64,000 bases of DNA from Rhizobium redzepovicii (GCF_019793435.1 NZ_JAILYH010000024.1:1-64000), one strand, 5' to 3'. Numbered from the stretch's first letter, positions 40,602-49,648 are shown. Numbers and translations are program-made. Notes: generated by a model not told the origin, from the letters alone.

Positions 40602-40985
40602 ATGGGCTTCAACACCGGCACGATCGAAACCGAATATGCGGAGGTCACCGAGCACTGGTCGCCCCGCGTCATCGCCGATCTCAACGGCCAGAGCGTCAAG
40701 CTCGCCAAGGTCCAGGGCCAGCTGACCTGGCATTCCCACCGCGACGAGGACGAGCTTTTCCTCATCTGGAAGGGGTCGCTGACCATCGAATATCGCGACC
40801 GCCCGCATGTGCATCTGAGCGCCGGTGATTTTCATGTCGTGCCGAGAGGTGTCGAGCATAATCCGGTTGCGCCAGAGGAATGCTGGATCGTGCTTTTCGA
40901 GCCGTCGCAGACCAAGCACACCGGCGATGTCGTCACCGAAAAGACGAAGACCTTAGACGCGCAGCGCAGCCATTTGCCGGCTTGA
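40602..40985 (+). CDS. Cupin-domain protein
   Basis: 127 aa, a single small cupin barrel. Metal-type residues are in WHSHRDEDELFLIWKG (His-x-His, Glu) and in GDFHVVPRGVEHNPVAP (second His). It may be a metal enzyme or a binding protein; the substrate is unknown. It is two bases after the thiolase stop and 16 bases before the FadJ-like start, so translation is linked with beta-oxidation. The role in that pathway is not obvious. Confidence 0.85.
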   Translation: MGFNTGTIETEYAEVTEHWSPRVIADLNGQSVKLAKVQGQLTWHSHRDEDELFLIWKGSLTIEYRDRPHVHLSAGDFHVVPRGVEHNPVAPEECWIVLFEPSQTKHTGDVVTEKTKTLDAQRSHLPA

Positions 40986-41001
40986 TCGGGGAGGAAACCC
41001 A

Positions 41002-43215
41002 ATGACCTACACCAATTTCACGCTCGAAACCGACGCCGACGGCATCGCTCTCGTCACCTGGGACATGCCCGGCAAATCGATGAACGTTTTTACCGCCGAG
41101 GTGATGGCCGAACTCGACGCGATCATTGACGCCACGACCGCTGACGCTGCCGTCAAGGGCGTCGTCTTCACCTCGGGCAAATCCTCCTTCTCCGGCGGCG
41201 CCGATCTGTCGATGATCAAGTCGATGTTCAGCGCCTATCAGGACGAGAAGGCAAACAGCCCGGAGACAGCGGTGCAGACGCTTTTCGGCCTGGTCGGGCG
41301 CATGTCCGGCCTGTTCCGCAAGCTCGAAACATCGGGCAAGCCCTGGGTTTCGGCCATCAACGGCACCTGCATGGGCGGCGCCTTTGAACTGTCGCTTGCC
41401 TGCCACGGTCGTGTCGCCTCCAACGCCAAGAGCGTCAAGATCGCGCTGCCCGAGGTAAAGGTCGGCATCTTCCCCGGCGCCGGCGGCACCCAGCGTGTGC
41501 CGCGGCTGGCCAACGCCCAGGACGCGCTGCAGATGATGACGACCGGCCAGTCGCTGACCGGCTCCCGCGCCAAGGCGATGAACCTCGTGCATCAGGTGGT
41601 CGACCCGGATCAGTTGATCCCCGCCGCCAAGCAGATGATCAGGGATGGCCTGAAGCCGGTCGCCCCCTGGGACGAGAAGGGCTTCAAGGCGCCGGGTGGC
41701 GGCATCTGGACGCCGGCCTCCGCCCAGCTCTGGCCGGCCGCACCGGCAATCCTGCGCCGCGAAACCTCCGGCAATTATCCAGCCGCGCTCGCCATCCTGA
41801 AATGCGTCTATGAAGGCCTGCAGGTGCCCTTCGATACCGGCCTGAAGGTCGAGCAGCGTTATTTCACCGAAGTGCTGCAGACCCGCGAAGCCTTCTCGAT
41901 GATCCGCTCGCTGTTCATCTCGATGCAGGAACTCGGCAAGGGTGCCCGCCGCCCGGCAGGCCATCCCAAGACCGAACTGAAACATGTCGGTGTCGTCGGC
42001 GCCGGCTTCATGGGCGCCTCGATCGCCTATGTCACCGCCGCCGCCGGTCTCCCAGTGACGCTGATCGACCGCGACATGGAAGCGGCCGCCAAGGGCAAGG
42101 CCGTCTGCGAAGGCCTGGTCAAGGATTCCGTCGGTAAGGGACGGTTTACGCAGGACGAGGCCGCGGCCCTTCTTGCCCGCATCACGCCCTCCGCCGATTA
42201 TGCCGGTCTCGCCACCGCCGATCTCGTCATCGAGGCGGTGTTCGAGGATCGCGAAGTGAAAAAGTCGGTCATCGAGGCGGTCGAAGCCGTACTGCCGGAA
42301 GGCGCGATCTTCGCCTCCAATACCTCGACCCTGCCGATCACGGGACTGGCGAAGAACTCGAAGCGCCCCGCCGATTTCATCGGCATCCACTTCTTCTCGC
42401 CCGTGGAGAAGATGATGCTGACCGAGGTCATCCTCGGCAAGGAGACCGGCGACAAGGCGCTCGCCGTCGCTCTCGATTATGTCGCGGCGATCAAGAAGAC
42501 GCCGATCGTCGTCAACGACACCCGCGGCTTCTTCGTCAATCGCTGCGTGCTGCGCTACATGTCTGAGAGTTACGACATGCTGATCGAGGGCGTGCCGCCT
42601 GCGATGATCGAGAATGCGGCGAAGATGGCCGGCATGCCGGTCGGTCCCCTGGCGCTAAACGACGAGGTGGCGATCGACCTGTCGCTGAAGATCCTCAAGG
42701 CCACCGCCGCCGATCTTGGCGAGAAGGCGATCGACCCCAGGCATATGGAGCTGATCTCCCGAATGGTGGAAAAGGAGGGCCGTTTCGGCCGCAAGAATTC
42801 CAAGGGCTTTTACGACTATCCGCCGAAACCGGCGAAAAAGTCGCTCTGGCCCGAACTGAAGAGCCTCTACCCGCAGAAGAAGGCGGATGAGGTCGATGTC
42901 GCCGTGCTGAAGCAACGCTTCCTCGTCACCATCGCGCTCGAAGCCGCCCGCACCGTCGAGGAAGGTATCGTCACCGATCCGCGCGAAGCCGACGTCGGCT
43001 CGATCCTCGGATTCGGCTTCGCGCCCTATACCGGCGGCGCGCTCAGCTATATCGACGGCATGGGCGCTAAGGCCTTCGTGGACCTGGCAGAAAAGTTAGC
43101 TGGGGCTTACGGAGATCATTTCAAGCCGACGCCGCTGCTGAAGGATATGGCTGCCAAGGGTGAGACGTTTTATGGGCGGTTCGATCCTTATGCGGGGGCG
43201 AAGGTGGCGGCGTAA
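41002..43215 (+). CDS. Bifunctional enoyl-CoA hydratase / 3-hydroxyacyl-CoA dehydrogenase (FadJ-like)
   Basis: 737 aa fusion. The hydratase part (about 1-200) holds FSGGADLSMIKS, INGTCMGGAFELSLACHGRVA and EVKVGIFPGAGGTQRVPR. The NAD-dependent dehydrogenase part starts near 325 with HVGVVGAGFMGASIAYVTA (GxGxxG), then IEAVFEDREVKKSVI, HFFSPVEKMMLTEVI, and DTRGFFVNRCVLR. It catalyses hydration and oxidation in beta-oxidation, with thiolase and acyl-CoA dehydrogenase from the same operon. Full length for the alpha-subunit type. Confidence 0.95.
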   Translation: MTYTNFTLETDADGIALVTWDMPGKSMNVFTAEVMAELDAIIDATTADAAVKGVVFTSGKSSFSGGADLSMIKSMFSAYQDEKANSPETAVQTLFGLVGRMSGLFRKLETSGKPWVSAINGTCMGGAFELSLACHGRVASNAKSVKIALPEVKVGIFPGAGGTQRVPRLANAQDALQMMTTGQSLTGSRAKAMNLVHQVVDPDQLIPAAKQMIRDGLKPVAPWDEKGFKAPGGGIWTPASAQLWPAAPAILRRETSGNYPAALAILKCVYEGLQVPFDTGLKVEQRYFTEVLQTREAFSMIRSLFISMQELGKGARRPAGHPKTELKHVGVVGAGFMGASIAYVTAAAGLPVTLIDRDMEAAAKGKAVCEGLVKDSVGKGRFTQDEAAALLARITPSADYAGLATADLVIEAVFEDREVKKSVIEAVEAVLPEGAIFASNTSTLPITGLAKNSKRPADFIGIHFFSPVEKMMLTEVILGKETGDKALAVALDYVAAIKKTPIVVNDTRGFFVNRCVLRYMSESYDMLIEGVPPAMIENAAKMAGMPVGPLALNDEVAIDLSLKILKATAADLGEKAIDPRHMELISRMVEKEGRFGRKNSKGFYDYPPKPAKKSLWPELKSLYPQKKADEVDVAVLKQRFLVTIALEAARTVEEGIVTDPREADVGSILGFGFAPYTGGALSYIDGMGAKAFVDLAEKLAGAYGDHFKPTPLLKDMAAKGETFYGRFDPYAGAKVAA

Positions 43216-43269
43216 GCCGTTTCGCGGTCTTGGTTTTAACGGGACGAGCTTTTCCGTTGTGCCGCGGCC

Positions 43270-43460
43270 GCCCCCCTCTGCCCTGCCGGGCATCTTTCGC
43301 ACAGGTGGGGAGATCACAAGTGGCCAAACCTTCCCGTCCCTCGACGGTTTCGCCACGCTGTGACGCCAGTTGTTTGGGGAAGCCAGTAAGCCAAGCCAAT
43401 CTCCCCACCTGGGGGGAGATGCCCGGCAGGGCAGAGGGGTGGCCACGGCACGCCGTCCAA
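43270..43460. repeat. Rhizobial intergenic repeat (family C), inverted pair
   Basis: CCCTCTGCCCTGCCGGGCAT (43274-43293) and its exact reverse complement (43419-43438) flank a core of 125 bases with two AGGTGGGGAGATC-type blocks in opposite orientation. The right arm equals 26546-26565. It fills most of the gap between the FadJ-like gene and cspA. Confidence 0.8.
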
Positions 43461-43673
43461 GAACGTCCCGCAAGCTGATTCGACTTTTCCGTGCCGACGC
43501 CTTGCCACGGACACAATTCCCGATTAAACGTTCTCGCATCGATCTTGCTAGATGAACTTTGAAACGGCGCTTGCGTCGTTCCTGGCGAACTTCCTCCAAA
43601 ATCGGTTTTCATCGCCGCTCGTGCTTCGGTACGCGCGGCAATCTTCTATGAGCGATTCGAAAAGGATATCGTC

Positions 43674-43883
43674 ATGAGCACTGGTACCGTAAAGTGGTTC
43701 AACGCAACCAAGGGCTTCGGCTTCATTCAGCCGGATGACGGCGCTGCCGACGTTTTCGTCCACATCTCGGCCGTCGAACGCGCCGGCATGCGCGATCTCA
43801 AGGATGGCCAGAAGCTGTCTTACGAGCTCGTCCGCGACAACAAGTCCGGCAAGATGTCGGCTGACCGCCTCCAGGCGGCTTAA
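43674..43883 (+). CDS. cspA: Cold-shock domain protein (CspA family)
   Basis: 69 aa, full length. It has GTVKWFNATKGFGFI (RNP1 region) and DVFVHISAVE (RNP2), with the rest of the OB fold (GQKLSYELVRDNKSGKMSA). It binds single-stranded RNA/DNA and melts RNA structure. GAAAAGGATATCGTC precedes ATG 43674. The region from about 43461 to 43673 is probably its long 5' untranslated leader, as is usual for csp genes. Several csp paralogues are expected in rhizobia. Confidence 0.93.
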   Translation: MSTGTVKWFNATKGFGFIQPDDGAADVFVHISAVERAGMRDLKDGQKLSYELVRDNKSGKMSADRLQAA

Positions 43884-43891
43884 GGCCCAGA

Positions 43892-43936
43892 GCAATTTCC
43901 AGGAAAACTGCGAAGCGGTTTTCCGTCGGGAATTGC
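43892..43936. repeat. Palindromic element downstream of cspA
   Basis: Outer arms GCAATTTCC (43892-43900) and GGGAATTGC (43928-43936) enclose GGAAAAC (43902-43908) and GTTTTCC (43918-43924). A further stem CGCGTCC / GGACGCG follows at 43953-43969. I recall similar elements in rhizobial intergenic DNA. Confidence 0.6.
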
Positions 43937-44040
43937 GTAGAATAAAAAGCAGCGCGTCCCTTGGACGCGTGGAGCTTTGAATATCATCTCCGGATCGTGA
44001 CCACGGATGTACTGGCACGGTTCGTTGAGATGGCAGGGAA

Positions 44041-44068
44041 GGTCGGGTTAGCCCGGCCTTTTTTATTT
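44041..44068 (+). terminator. Rho-independent terminator
   Basis: GGTCGGG (44041-44047), loop TTAG, CCCGGCC (44052-44058), then TTTTTTATTT. It probably ends the cspA transcript 160 bases after the stop codon. On the other side is the MarR gene on the minus strand. Confidence 0.8.
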
Positions 44069-44106
44069 GCGGTCAGCCCCGGCCGTATCATCGCAAGGCC
44101 GATCGT

Positions 44107-44550
44107 TCAGCCGCGCGACGCCTCTTCGGCCTCCAGCATCTCCATCACCCGCGCCATCACCCCCCGCGCGGCATCGAGTTCGGTCGACATAAACGCGGCT
44201 CCAAGCCCATCGGCCCATCGGGCCTGCGCCACCTCGATGACGCCGAGCCGCGCTGCCCCTTCCGCGGTCAGCCGCACCAGCTTGGCCCGCTGGTGCTGCG
44301 GGTTGTCGGCATAGGCGATCAGCCCTTCACCCTCCAGCACGTCGGCAAGCCGCTGCACGCCCTGGCGGGCGAGGCCGAGCGCACGGGCGATCTGCGCCAC
44401 CGACATGTCGCCGCGCCTTGCTGCGGCCAGCACCTGCCATCGCGCGCTTGTCTGTCCCGCGGGCTTCGCCAGCTGGTCGCCCGCCGCCGTCAGATGGCCG
44501 GCGAGGCGAAGGGCGGTGATCGCGAAAGCGGAAAAGGCATTCCCCTCCAT
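44107..44550 (-). CDS. MarR-family transcriptional regulator
   Basis: 147 aa from ATG 44550 (GGAGCG upstream). The winged helix spans about 30-100: SVAQIARALGLARQGVQRLADVLEGEGLIAY, then wing DNPQHQRAKLVRLTAEGAARL. It likely acts as a dimeric repressor released by a small molecule. Divergent from the GFA gene; two matching palindromes in between (44574-44589, 44610-44625) are its probable operators, so it should control both itself and the GFA gene. Confidence 0.9.
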   Translation of the reverse strand: MEGNAFSAFAITALRLAGHLTAAGDQLAKPAGQTSARWQVLAAARRGDMSVAQIARALGLARQGVQRLADVLEGEGLIAYADNPQHQRAKLVRLTAEGAARLGVIEVAQARWADGLGAAFMSTELDAARGVMARVMEMLEAEEASRG

Positions 44551-44573
44551 CGTTCGCTCCGGCCGATTTTGTT

Positions 44574-44589
44574 TGACAACATGTTGTCG
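44574..44589. promoter_or_regulatory. MarR operator 1
   Basis: TGACAACATGTTGTCG contains the perfect 14-bp palindrome GACAACATGTTGTC (44575-44588), 24 bases upstream of the MarR start. Confidence 0.75.
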
Positions 44590-44609
44590 ATTTTGTATCT
44601 CATCCATAA

Positions 44610-44625
44610 TGACAACATATTGTCA
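44610..44625. promoter_or_regulatory. MarR operator 2
   Basis: TGACAACATATTGTCA, arms TGACAA / TTGTCA, centred 36 bases from operator 1 and 37 bases upstream of the GFA start. Confidence 0.75.
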
Positions 44626-44661
44626 TATCGAAGTGTTGAAGGCAACAGTGAGGCGAGCGCC

Positions 44662-45066
44662 ATGAAGAAGACCTACAAGGGAAGCTGCCATTGCGGCAAA
44701 GTGCACTACGAGGTCGATATGGATCTCGAAGAAGGCACCGGCCGCTGCAATTGCTCGATCTGCGCCAAGCGGCGCTATTGGGGCGCCAACGTCAAGCCGG
44801 AGGATTTCCGGCTGATGTCCGACGCAGCTGAGACATCAGATTACCAGTTCAACACGAAGAGCGGCCATCACCGCTTCTGCCGCACCTGCGGCGTGCCTGC
44901 CTTCGGCGACGGTTATGTCGAGGCGGTCGGCGGCGCCTATGTCTCGATCAACATCGCCTGTCTCGACGATATCACCCCTGAGGAACTGGCAGCCTTATCA
45001 GTCCGTTATTACGACGGCAGGCACGATGCCTGGTGGAACGAGCCTGAAGTGACGAGTTATCTCTGA
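44662..45066 (+). CDS. GFA-family (glutathione-dependent formaldehyde-activating type) protein
   Basis: 134 aa. The GFA zinc fold is complete: SCHCGKVHYEV, CNCSICAKRRYWG, HHRFCRTCGVPAFG with seven Cys of the two zinc sites. The family was named after Gfa of Paracoccus; most members bind zinc and have unknown substrates. Divergent from the MarR gene, and probably repressed by it. The 45150 gene follows 83 bases later on the same strand. Confidence 0.92.
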   Translation: MKKTYKGSCHCGKVHYEVDMDLEEGTGRCNCSICAKRRYWGANVKPEDFRLMSDAAETSDYQFNTKSGHHRFCRTCGVPAFGDGYVEAVGGAYVSINIACLDDITPEELAALSVRYYDGRHDAWWNEPEVTSYL

Positions 45067-45149
45067 AGCAATTCAGCAAATTGCGTGGCGGTTGTCGGAT
45101 CGTCCTCCTCTCGTTCGTCCTCTGGCCGTAGTGGAAAAGGAGAACGATC

Positions 45150-45614
45150 GTGAACGACGAAGCCAATGCCAGGCATGAAGAAGAGGCGATCATCGCCATG
45201 CTGATGATGCGGGCCAAGGCGCTCGGTGAAAAGAACGCCGAAGAGGCGCTTTCCTATGAGGCCGAGGATTCCGTCGAGTTTTCGCTGGCGCCGCCGCTCG
45301 TCATCAATGGCAAGGACGAGGCCGGCGTGCAGGCCTGGTTCGATACTTGGGAAGGCCCAATCGGTGGCGAAGTGCGCGATGCCAGGTTGACGGTCGGCGG
45401 CGATGTCGCCTTCTGGAGCGGGCTGACGCGCATGACAGGCACCAAGACCGATGGCACGGAGGTCAATCTCTGGTTCCGCCAGACGCTGGGCCTCGTCAAG
45501 CGGGATGGCCGCTGGCTGGTCGTCCATCAGCACGCTTCCGTCCCCTTCGCCATGGATGGCAGCGGCCGTGCGCTGCTCGATCTGAAGCCGGAAAGTGCAG
45601 GCCCTGCGGAATAA
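45150..45614 (+). CDS. SnoaL/NTF2-like protein (DUF4440 type)
   Basis: 154 aa with GTG start at 45150, preceded by AAAGGAG at good spacing. It has the NTF2-like order: AIIAMLMMRAKALGEKNAEEALSYEAEDSVEFSLAPPL, then VQAWFDTWEGPIG, then VAFWSGLTRMTGTKTDG and GRWLVVHQHASVPF. Such cone-shaped folds bind small ligands or act as isomerases/dehydratases. Function unknown. It is in the same direction as GFA and may belong to the MarR-controlled unit. Confidence 0.85.
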   Translation: MNDEANARHEEEAIIAMLMMRAKALGEKNAEEALSYEAEDSVEFSLAPPLVINGKDEAGVQAWFDTWEGPIGGEVRDARLTVGGDVAFWSGLTRMTGTKTDGTEVNLWFRQTLGLVKRDGRWLVVHQHASVPFAMDGSGRALLDLKPESAGPAE

Positions 45615-45628
45615 TCCCGTCGTCTTCA

Positions 45629-45736
45629 AAGCATGCCGTGCAGACCGCGCAGCGGTTTTGCGGCAAAGACATGCGAGAAAATAAACACTTAAAGCGCGCG
45701 CGGATCTGAAGGATAGCGGCGCTGCTTTAGAGCATA
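45629..45736. repeat. Rhizobial intergenic repeat (family A), second copy
   Basis: AGCGGTTTTGCGGCAAAGAC, ATGCGAGAAAATAAACACTTA and AAGCGCGCGCGGATCTGAAG match the reverse complement of 11900-12005 in order with few changes. It lies between the SnoaL-like gene and the chemoreceptor gene. Confidence 0.75.
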
Positions 45737-45873
45737 AGAACTTTCTTTTAATCAAATTTTGCAAGCATGAATATTGGGGGGCCTTCAGTTTCTGCTGGAT
45801 GACGGTTGTTTAAACGCGCCGGCGAATTGGACTTAAGGCATGCGCCAGTACAGCAGCGAAGGCGAGCGGGAAC

Positions 45874-48231
45874 ATGCTTTTCAAGTCTACGACAAGTCGC
45901 AATCTCTTCTCTGTGGCGGCCTGCGGCGTCATTGCCGTTATTGTCGCTTCGGGGGCCATTTTCTATCGGTCCTATACCGAAATTCACAGCGGCAGCATCG
46001 AGCAGATGCGCCAGATCGCGACGGCCGAGGCGCTGAAGGTCGAAAAGAACATCGGCGGCACCGTGCATATCGTGGACGGTCTGAACGCCGTGCTGACGAC
46101 GATGAAGGAAATGGGCGACACCGATCGAGCCAAGGCGGACAAGGTCCTGCGCAACATGCTGCAAGCCAACCCCCCGGTCCTTGGGATTTGGACCGGATGG
46201 GAGCCGAATGCTTTCGACGACAAGGACAAGGAATACGTCGGCAAGGAAGGACACGACACGACGGGCCGCTATGTGCCCTATTGGGTGCGCAGCGGCGGCC
46301 AGATCACCCATGCGGCTTTGACGGATTACACCGTCGCTGGAGCGGGCGACTATTATCAACTGCCGTTCACGCAGCGCAAAACCGTGATCATCGAGCCCTA
46401 TTCCTATGCGATCGATGGAAAAGACGTTTTGATGACCTCTGTCACCGAGCCGATTGTGATCGACGGCAAAGCCGTCGGCGTTGCCGGCCTTGATCTTTCG
46501 CTTCAGGACACCGCCAAGGCGCTGTCAGCCAGCCGACCGATGGGAGCGGGCTTTCTTGGCCTGGTCACCAGTGCCGGCAAGATCGTCAGTCACCCGGATG
46601 CAAGCCTCATCGGCAAGAGCCTTTCCGAGACCGGAGCGAAAACTGCGGATTGGGACCATCTCATCGCCAACGCCGGTCTTGAGCGTGAAGTGACCAATGA
46701 GGACGGCAGCGTCTCCCTGGCAATTGCCACCGCCGTCAAGCTTGCCGAGGGCTCCAATTGGTATGCGATCGTTTCGGTCCCGAAGGCAACACTGTTCGCA
46801 CCGCTCTATGCGGTGGTTCGGGATGCCATCGTCGCGACGAGCCTTGCGGCGGTGCTGCTGGGCATTGCCGGGTGGCTGATCGCACGCCGCTTCGTCGGCC
46901 GGATTTCCGGCGTCATCGCCGAGACTGCCGAGATTGCCGCGGGCAAGCTCGATGTCACCCTGAAGGACGGTGAGGCGAAGGACGAAATCGGCGATCTCTC
47001 GCGCTCGCTGAAGGCGCTATTGGAGAGCAACCGCGACAGGGCGCGTCTGGAGACCGAGGCAGAAGAAAACCGCGCGCTGCAGGAACGGGAGCGTGCCGAG
47101 CGCGCCCGGATCGACCAGGCCCAGGAAGCGGACGTCAAATTCGCCGTCGGTGAATTGGCGCTTGGCCTAGCCAAGCTTGCCGAAGGCGACATGACGAGCG
47201 CGCTCGAGCATCCTTTCGCCGCGACGCTTGATGAGACCCGCATCAATTTCAACGAGTCGGTCGTTAAACTGCGTTCGGCGCTGGTGTCGTTCTCGCAGAA
47301 TGCGGAGGTCATCCAAAGCGGCACCGAGGAGATTCGTTCTGCGGCCGACGATCTGGCGCGCCGGACGGAACAACAGGCTGCCTCCGTCGAGCAAACTGCC
47401 GCGGCGCTTGAGCAGATCACGACATCCGTCAAGGATTCCACGGCGCGTGCCGAAGAAGCCGGATCGATGGTTGTTCGCACGAAGGAAAATGCCGAACGGT
47501 CCGGCCAGATCGTGCAGCGGGCTGTCGAAGCGATGAACGACATCGAACAGTCCTCCAAGTCGATCTCCAATATCATCGGCGTCATCGACGAGATCGCCTT
47601 CCAGACGAACCTGCTTGCGCTGAATGCCGGCGTCGAGGCCGCCCGTGCCGGAGAAGCCGGCAAGGGCTTCGCGGTCGTCGCTCAGGAGGTCCGGGAGCTG
47701 GCGCAGCGCTCGGCCGGCGCAGCCAAGGAGATCAAGGCGCTGATTAGTGCTTCCGGCGGCCAGGTGCGGCATGGCGTTGCCCTGGTGCGTGAGACCGGCG
47801 ATGCCTTGGACGGGATTGTGCAGGAGGTGCAGCAGATCGACCGCAATGTCCACGCGATCGTCCAATCCGCGCGCGAGCAGTCGACCGGCCTTCAGGAAAT
47901 CAATACCGCCGTCAATCAGATGGATCAGGCGACGCAGAAGAACGCGGCTATGGTCGAGGAGTCGAATGCCGCGGCCCACACGCTTGCGACCGAGGTTTCC
48001 GCCCTGTCCGGACGGTTGGGCCAGTTCCGCCTCGATACGGGCACGGGCATGACATCGGCTATATCGCGATCGAACGCGCCGCGTCCGCTCGCCGCGCCGA
48101 AAATCGTCTCGTCGCATGCAACGATCCCGGTTCCCTCGCCGGCGCGTGCGCTGAAGAAGACGCTGGCGGCCGCGCTTGGCGGCGGTTCAAAGGCGGCCGC
48201 GCCGGCCGACCACGGCTGGGAGGATTTCTGA
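45874..48231 (+). CDS. Methyl-accepting chemotaxis protein with a periplasmic Cache domain
   Basis: 785 aa. TM1 is at about 10-32. The periplasmic part (about 33-305) looks like a double Cache domain: NMLQANPPVLGIWTGWEPNAFDDKD, then DYYQLPFTQRKTVIIEPYSY and GVAGLDLSLQDTAKAL, typical of amino acid or carboxylate sensing. TM2 is at about 315-335 (VATSLAAVLLGIAGWLIA). HAMP and the signalling hairpin follow (IDEIAFQTNLLALNAGVEAA, GKGFAVVAQEVRELAQRSA). The last residues are GWEDF, fitting the CheR/CheB docking xWxxF. Confidence 0.95.
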   Translation: MLFKSTTSRNLFSVAACGVIAVIVASGAIFYRSYTEIHSGSIEQMRQIATAEALKVEKNIGGTVHIVDGLNAVLTTMKEMGDTDRAKADKVLRNMLQANPPVLGIWTGWEPNAFDDKDKEYVGKEGHDTTGRYVPYWVRSGGQITHAALTDYTVAGAGDYYQLPFTQRKTVIIEPYSYAIDGKDVLMTSVTEPIVIDGKAVGVAGLDLSLQDTAKALSASRPMGAGFLGLVTSAGKIVSHPDASLIGKSLSETGAKTADWDHLIANAGLEREVTNEDGSVSLAIATAVKLAEGSNWYAIVSVPKATLFAPLYAVVRDAIVATSLAAVLLGIAGWLIARRFVGRISGVIAETAEIAAGKLDVTLKDGEAKDEIGDLSRSLKALLESNRDRARLETEAEENRALQERERAERARIDQAQEADVKFAVGELALGLAKLAEGDMTSALEHPFAATLDETRINFNESVVKLRSALVSFSQNAEVIQSGTEEIRSAADDLARRTEQQAASVEQTAAALEQITTSVKDSTARAEEAGSMVVRTKENAERSGQIVQRAVEAMNDIEQSSKSISNIIGVIDEIAFQTNLLALNAGVEAARAGEAGKGFAVVAQEVRELAQRSAGAAKEIKALISASGGQVRHGVALVRETGDALDGIVQEVQQIDRNVHAIVQSAREQSTGLQEINTAVNQMDQATQKNAAMVEESNAAAHTLATEVSALSGRLGQFRLDTGTGMTSAISRSNAPRPLAAPKIVSSHATIPVPSPARALKKTLAAALGGGSKAAAPADHGWEDF

Positions 48232-48291
48232 CCCGATCCCTTCAACGGAACGGTGACGGATCCCCACCATGGATGATTGCGGCGGCCGTCC

Positions 48292-49485
48292 TCAGGCCGC
48301 CGCCTTCCGTCGTCCGGCGCGAAGCCCGAGCAGTCCGGCGCCCATCAGCAGCAGGATTGCCGTCGCATAGATATCGGTCGTCAGCGCATAACCGGCAGAT
48401 TTCGCCAGGAACCCGGCAAGAATCGCCGGCAGGCTGAAGGCGAGATAGCTCTGAACGTAGAACGCCGACAGCAGCCCGGCCCGTTCATCCGCCTTGGCGA
48501 GCGGCATGATGGTGCCGATCGAGCCGAGGAAATTGGTGCCGAAACCGGCGCCGGTGAAGACGGTGCCGATGAGAAGCAGCGGCACATTGGCGAGATGCAC
48601 GCCGGCAACGACCGTCAGAATGCCGAGCGTCTTGGCCGACACGCCGAAACCGAGATTGGCCGAGGCCGACTTGCCGCGCCTGAGATAGACGGTGATCGCT
48701 CCGCTCGCCATCAGCGCAGTCACGACGGCCCCTCCGGTCAGTGGCGCGCGGCTGCCGGTGGTGCTGGCGACCAGCGACGGGACCAGCGAAAGATAGAAGC
48801 CGGCGAGCGTCCAGTTGGCGATGTTGATCGGCGTCACCAGCGACAGCGGCCGCTTCACCTGCTGGGGAACCGTGACCCTGGGGATCAGCGAACCGAGCGC
48901 GCCCGGCCGTGTGCCGCCGGTCTCCTGCGTCAGCCAGATCGCCGCCGCCAGCAGCGCGAAGGCGAGAAGCAGCAGGGCATAAATGAGATGCATCGGGAAG
49001 GGGCCGTATTGGATCAGGGCGCTGGTGCCGACCGCGCCCACCGCCATGCCGCAAAGCGGCGCGATCGAATTGACGATCTGCCCCTTTGCCCGGTCGACAT
49101 CCACGAGAGCAGCGCCCAGCGAGGCGCCGGCGATCCCGGTCGCAATTCCCTGGACGATCCGCGCCGCAATCAACCAGCCGGGGCCGCCGGCGACGACGAA
49201 GAGGCCCATGGCGATGATTTCGAGCACCAGGGCGAAAAAGATCACCGGCTTGCGGCCGAGATGATCCGAGAGCGAACCGGCGGTCAGGAGCGCTGCCAGC
49301 AGCGCGAAGGCGTAAACGGCGAAGACCACCGTAATCAGCACCGGCGAGAGCGAGAAGTTTTCCTGGTAGATCCGGTAGAGCGGCGTGGGCGCCGCGGAGG
49401 CGCCGAAAAAAGTGGCGAGCGTCAGCGCATGGAAACCGATCGAGGGCTGCGGCGCATTCTCTGTGGATTTGGCTGCGGCGACCAT
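48292..49485 (-). CDS. MFS transporter
   Basis: 397 aa with twelve hydrophobic segments, typical length. The loop 2-3 motif appears as GSLSDHLGRKPVIFFAL, and the proline-rich helix 5 motif as IAGASLGAALVDVDRA in changed form. It is of the drug:H+ antiporter/DHA1 kind, substrate unknown. Divergent from the TetR gene with palindromes between; likely regulated by it. Confidence 0.9.
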   Translation of the reverse strand: MVAAAKSTENAPQPSIGFHALTLATFFGASAAPTPLYRIYQENFSLSPVLITVVFAVYAFALLAALLTAGSLSDHLGRKPVIFFALVLEIIAMGLFVVAGGPGWLIAARIVQGIATGIAGASLGAALVDVDRAKGQIVNSIAPLCGMAVGAVGTSALIQYGPFPMHLIYALLLLAFALLAAAIWLTQETGGTRPGALGSLIPRVTVPQQVKRPLSLVTPINIANWTLAGFYLSLVPSLVASTTGSRAPLTGGAVVTALMASGAITVYLRRGKSASANLGFGVSAKTLGILTVVAGVHLANVPLLLIGTVFTGAGFGTNFLGSIGTIMPLAKADERAGLLSAFYVQSYLAFSLPAILAGFLAKSAGYALTTDIYATAILLLMGAGLLGLRAGRRKAAA

Positions 49486-49501
49486 ATATAAGCCCTCTTA
49501 A

Positions 49502-49592
49502 AGCTAAGCCGTTGCGTTAGCTCCATGTAAGGCGAGTGCATCGTAAAGGCAAATTCTTTGCGTTTATGGTTCTGTCAAAGATTTTGAACCAT
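49502..49592. promoter_or_regulatory. Divergent MFS/TetR control region with nested inverted repeats
   Basis: Three pairs are visible: AGCTAA (49502-49507) / TTAGCT (49517-49522); CAAATTCTTTG (49550-49560) / CAAAGATTTTG (49576-49586) with one mismatch; ATGGTTC (49566-49572) / GAACCAT (49586-49592). One or more is a likely TetR operator. Confidence 0.6.
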
Positions 49593-49648
49593 GCGTGTGT
49601 AAGGCATGTCGCCCGGAAGGTTCCGGGATAAGAGGTCGGGTTGCAGGC

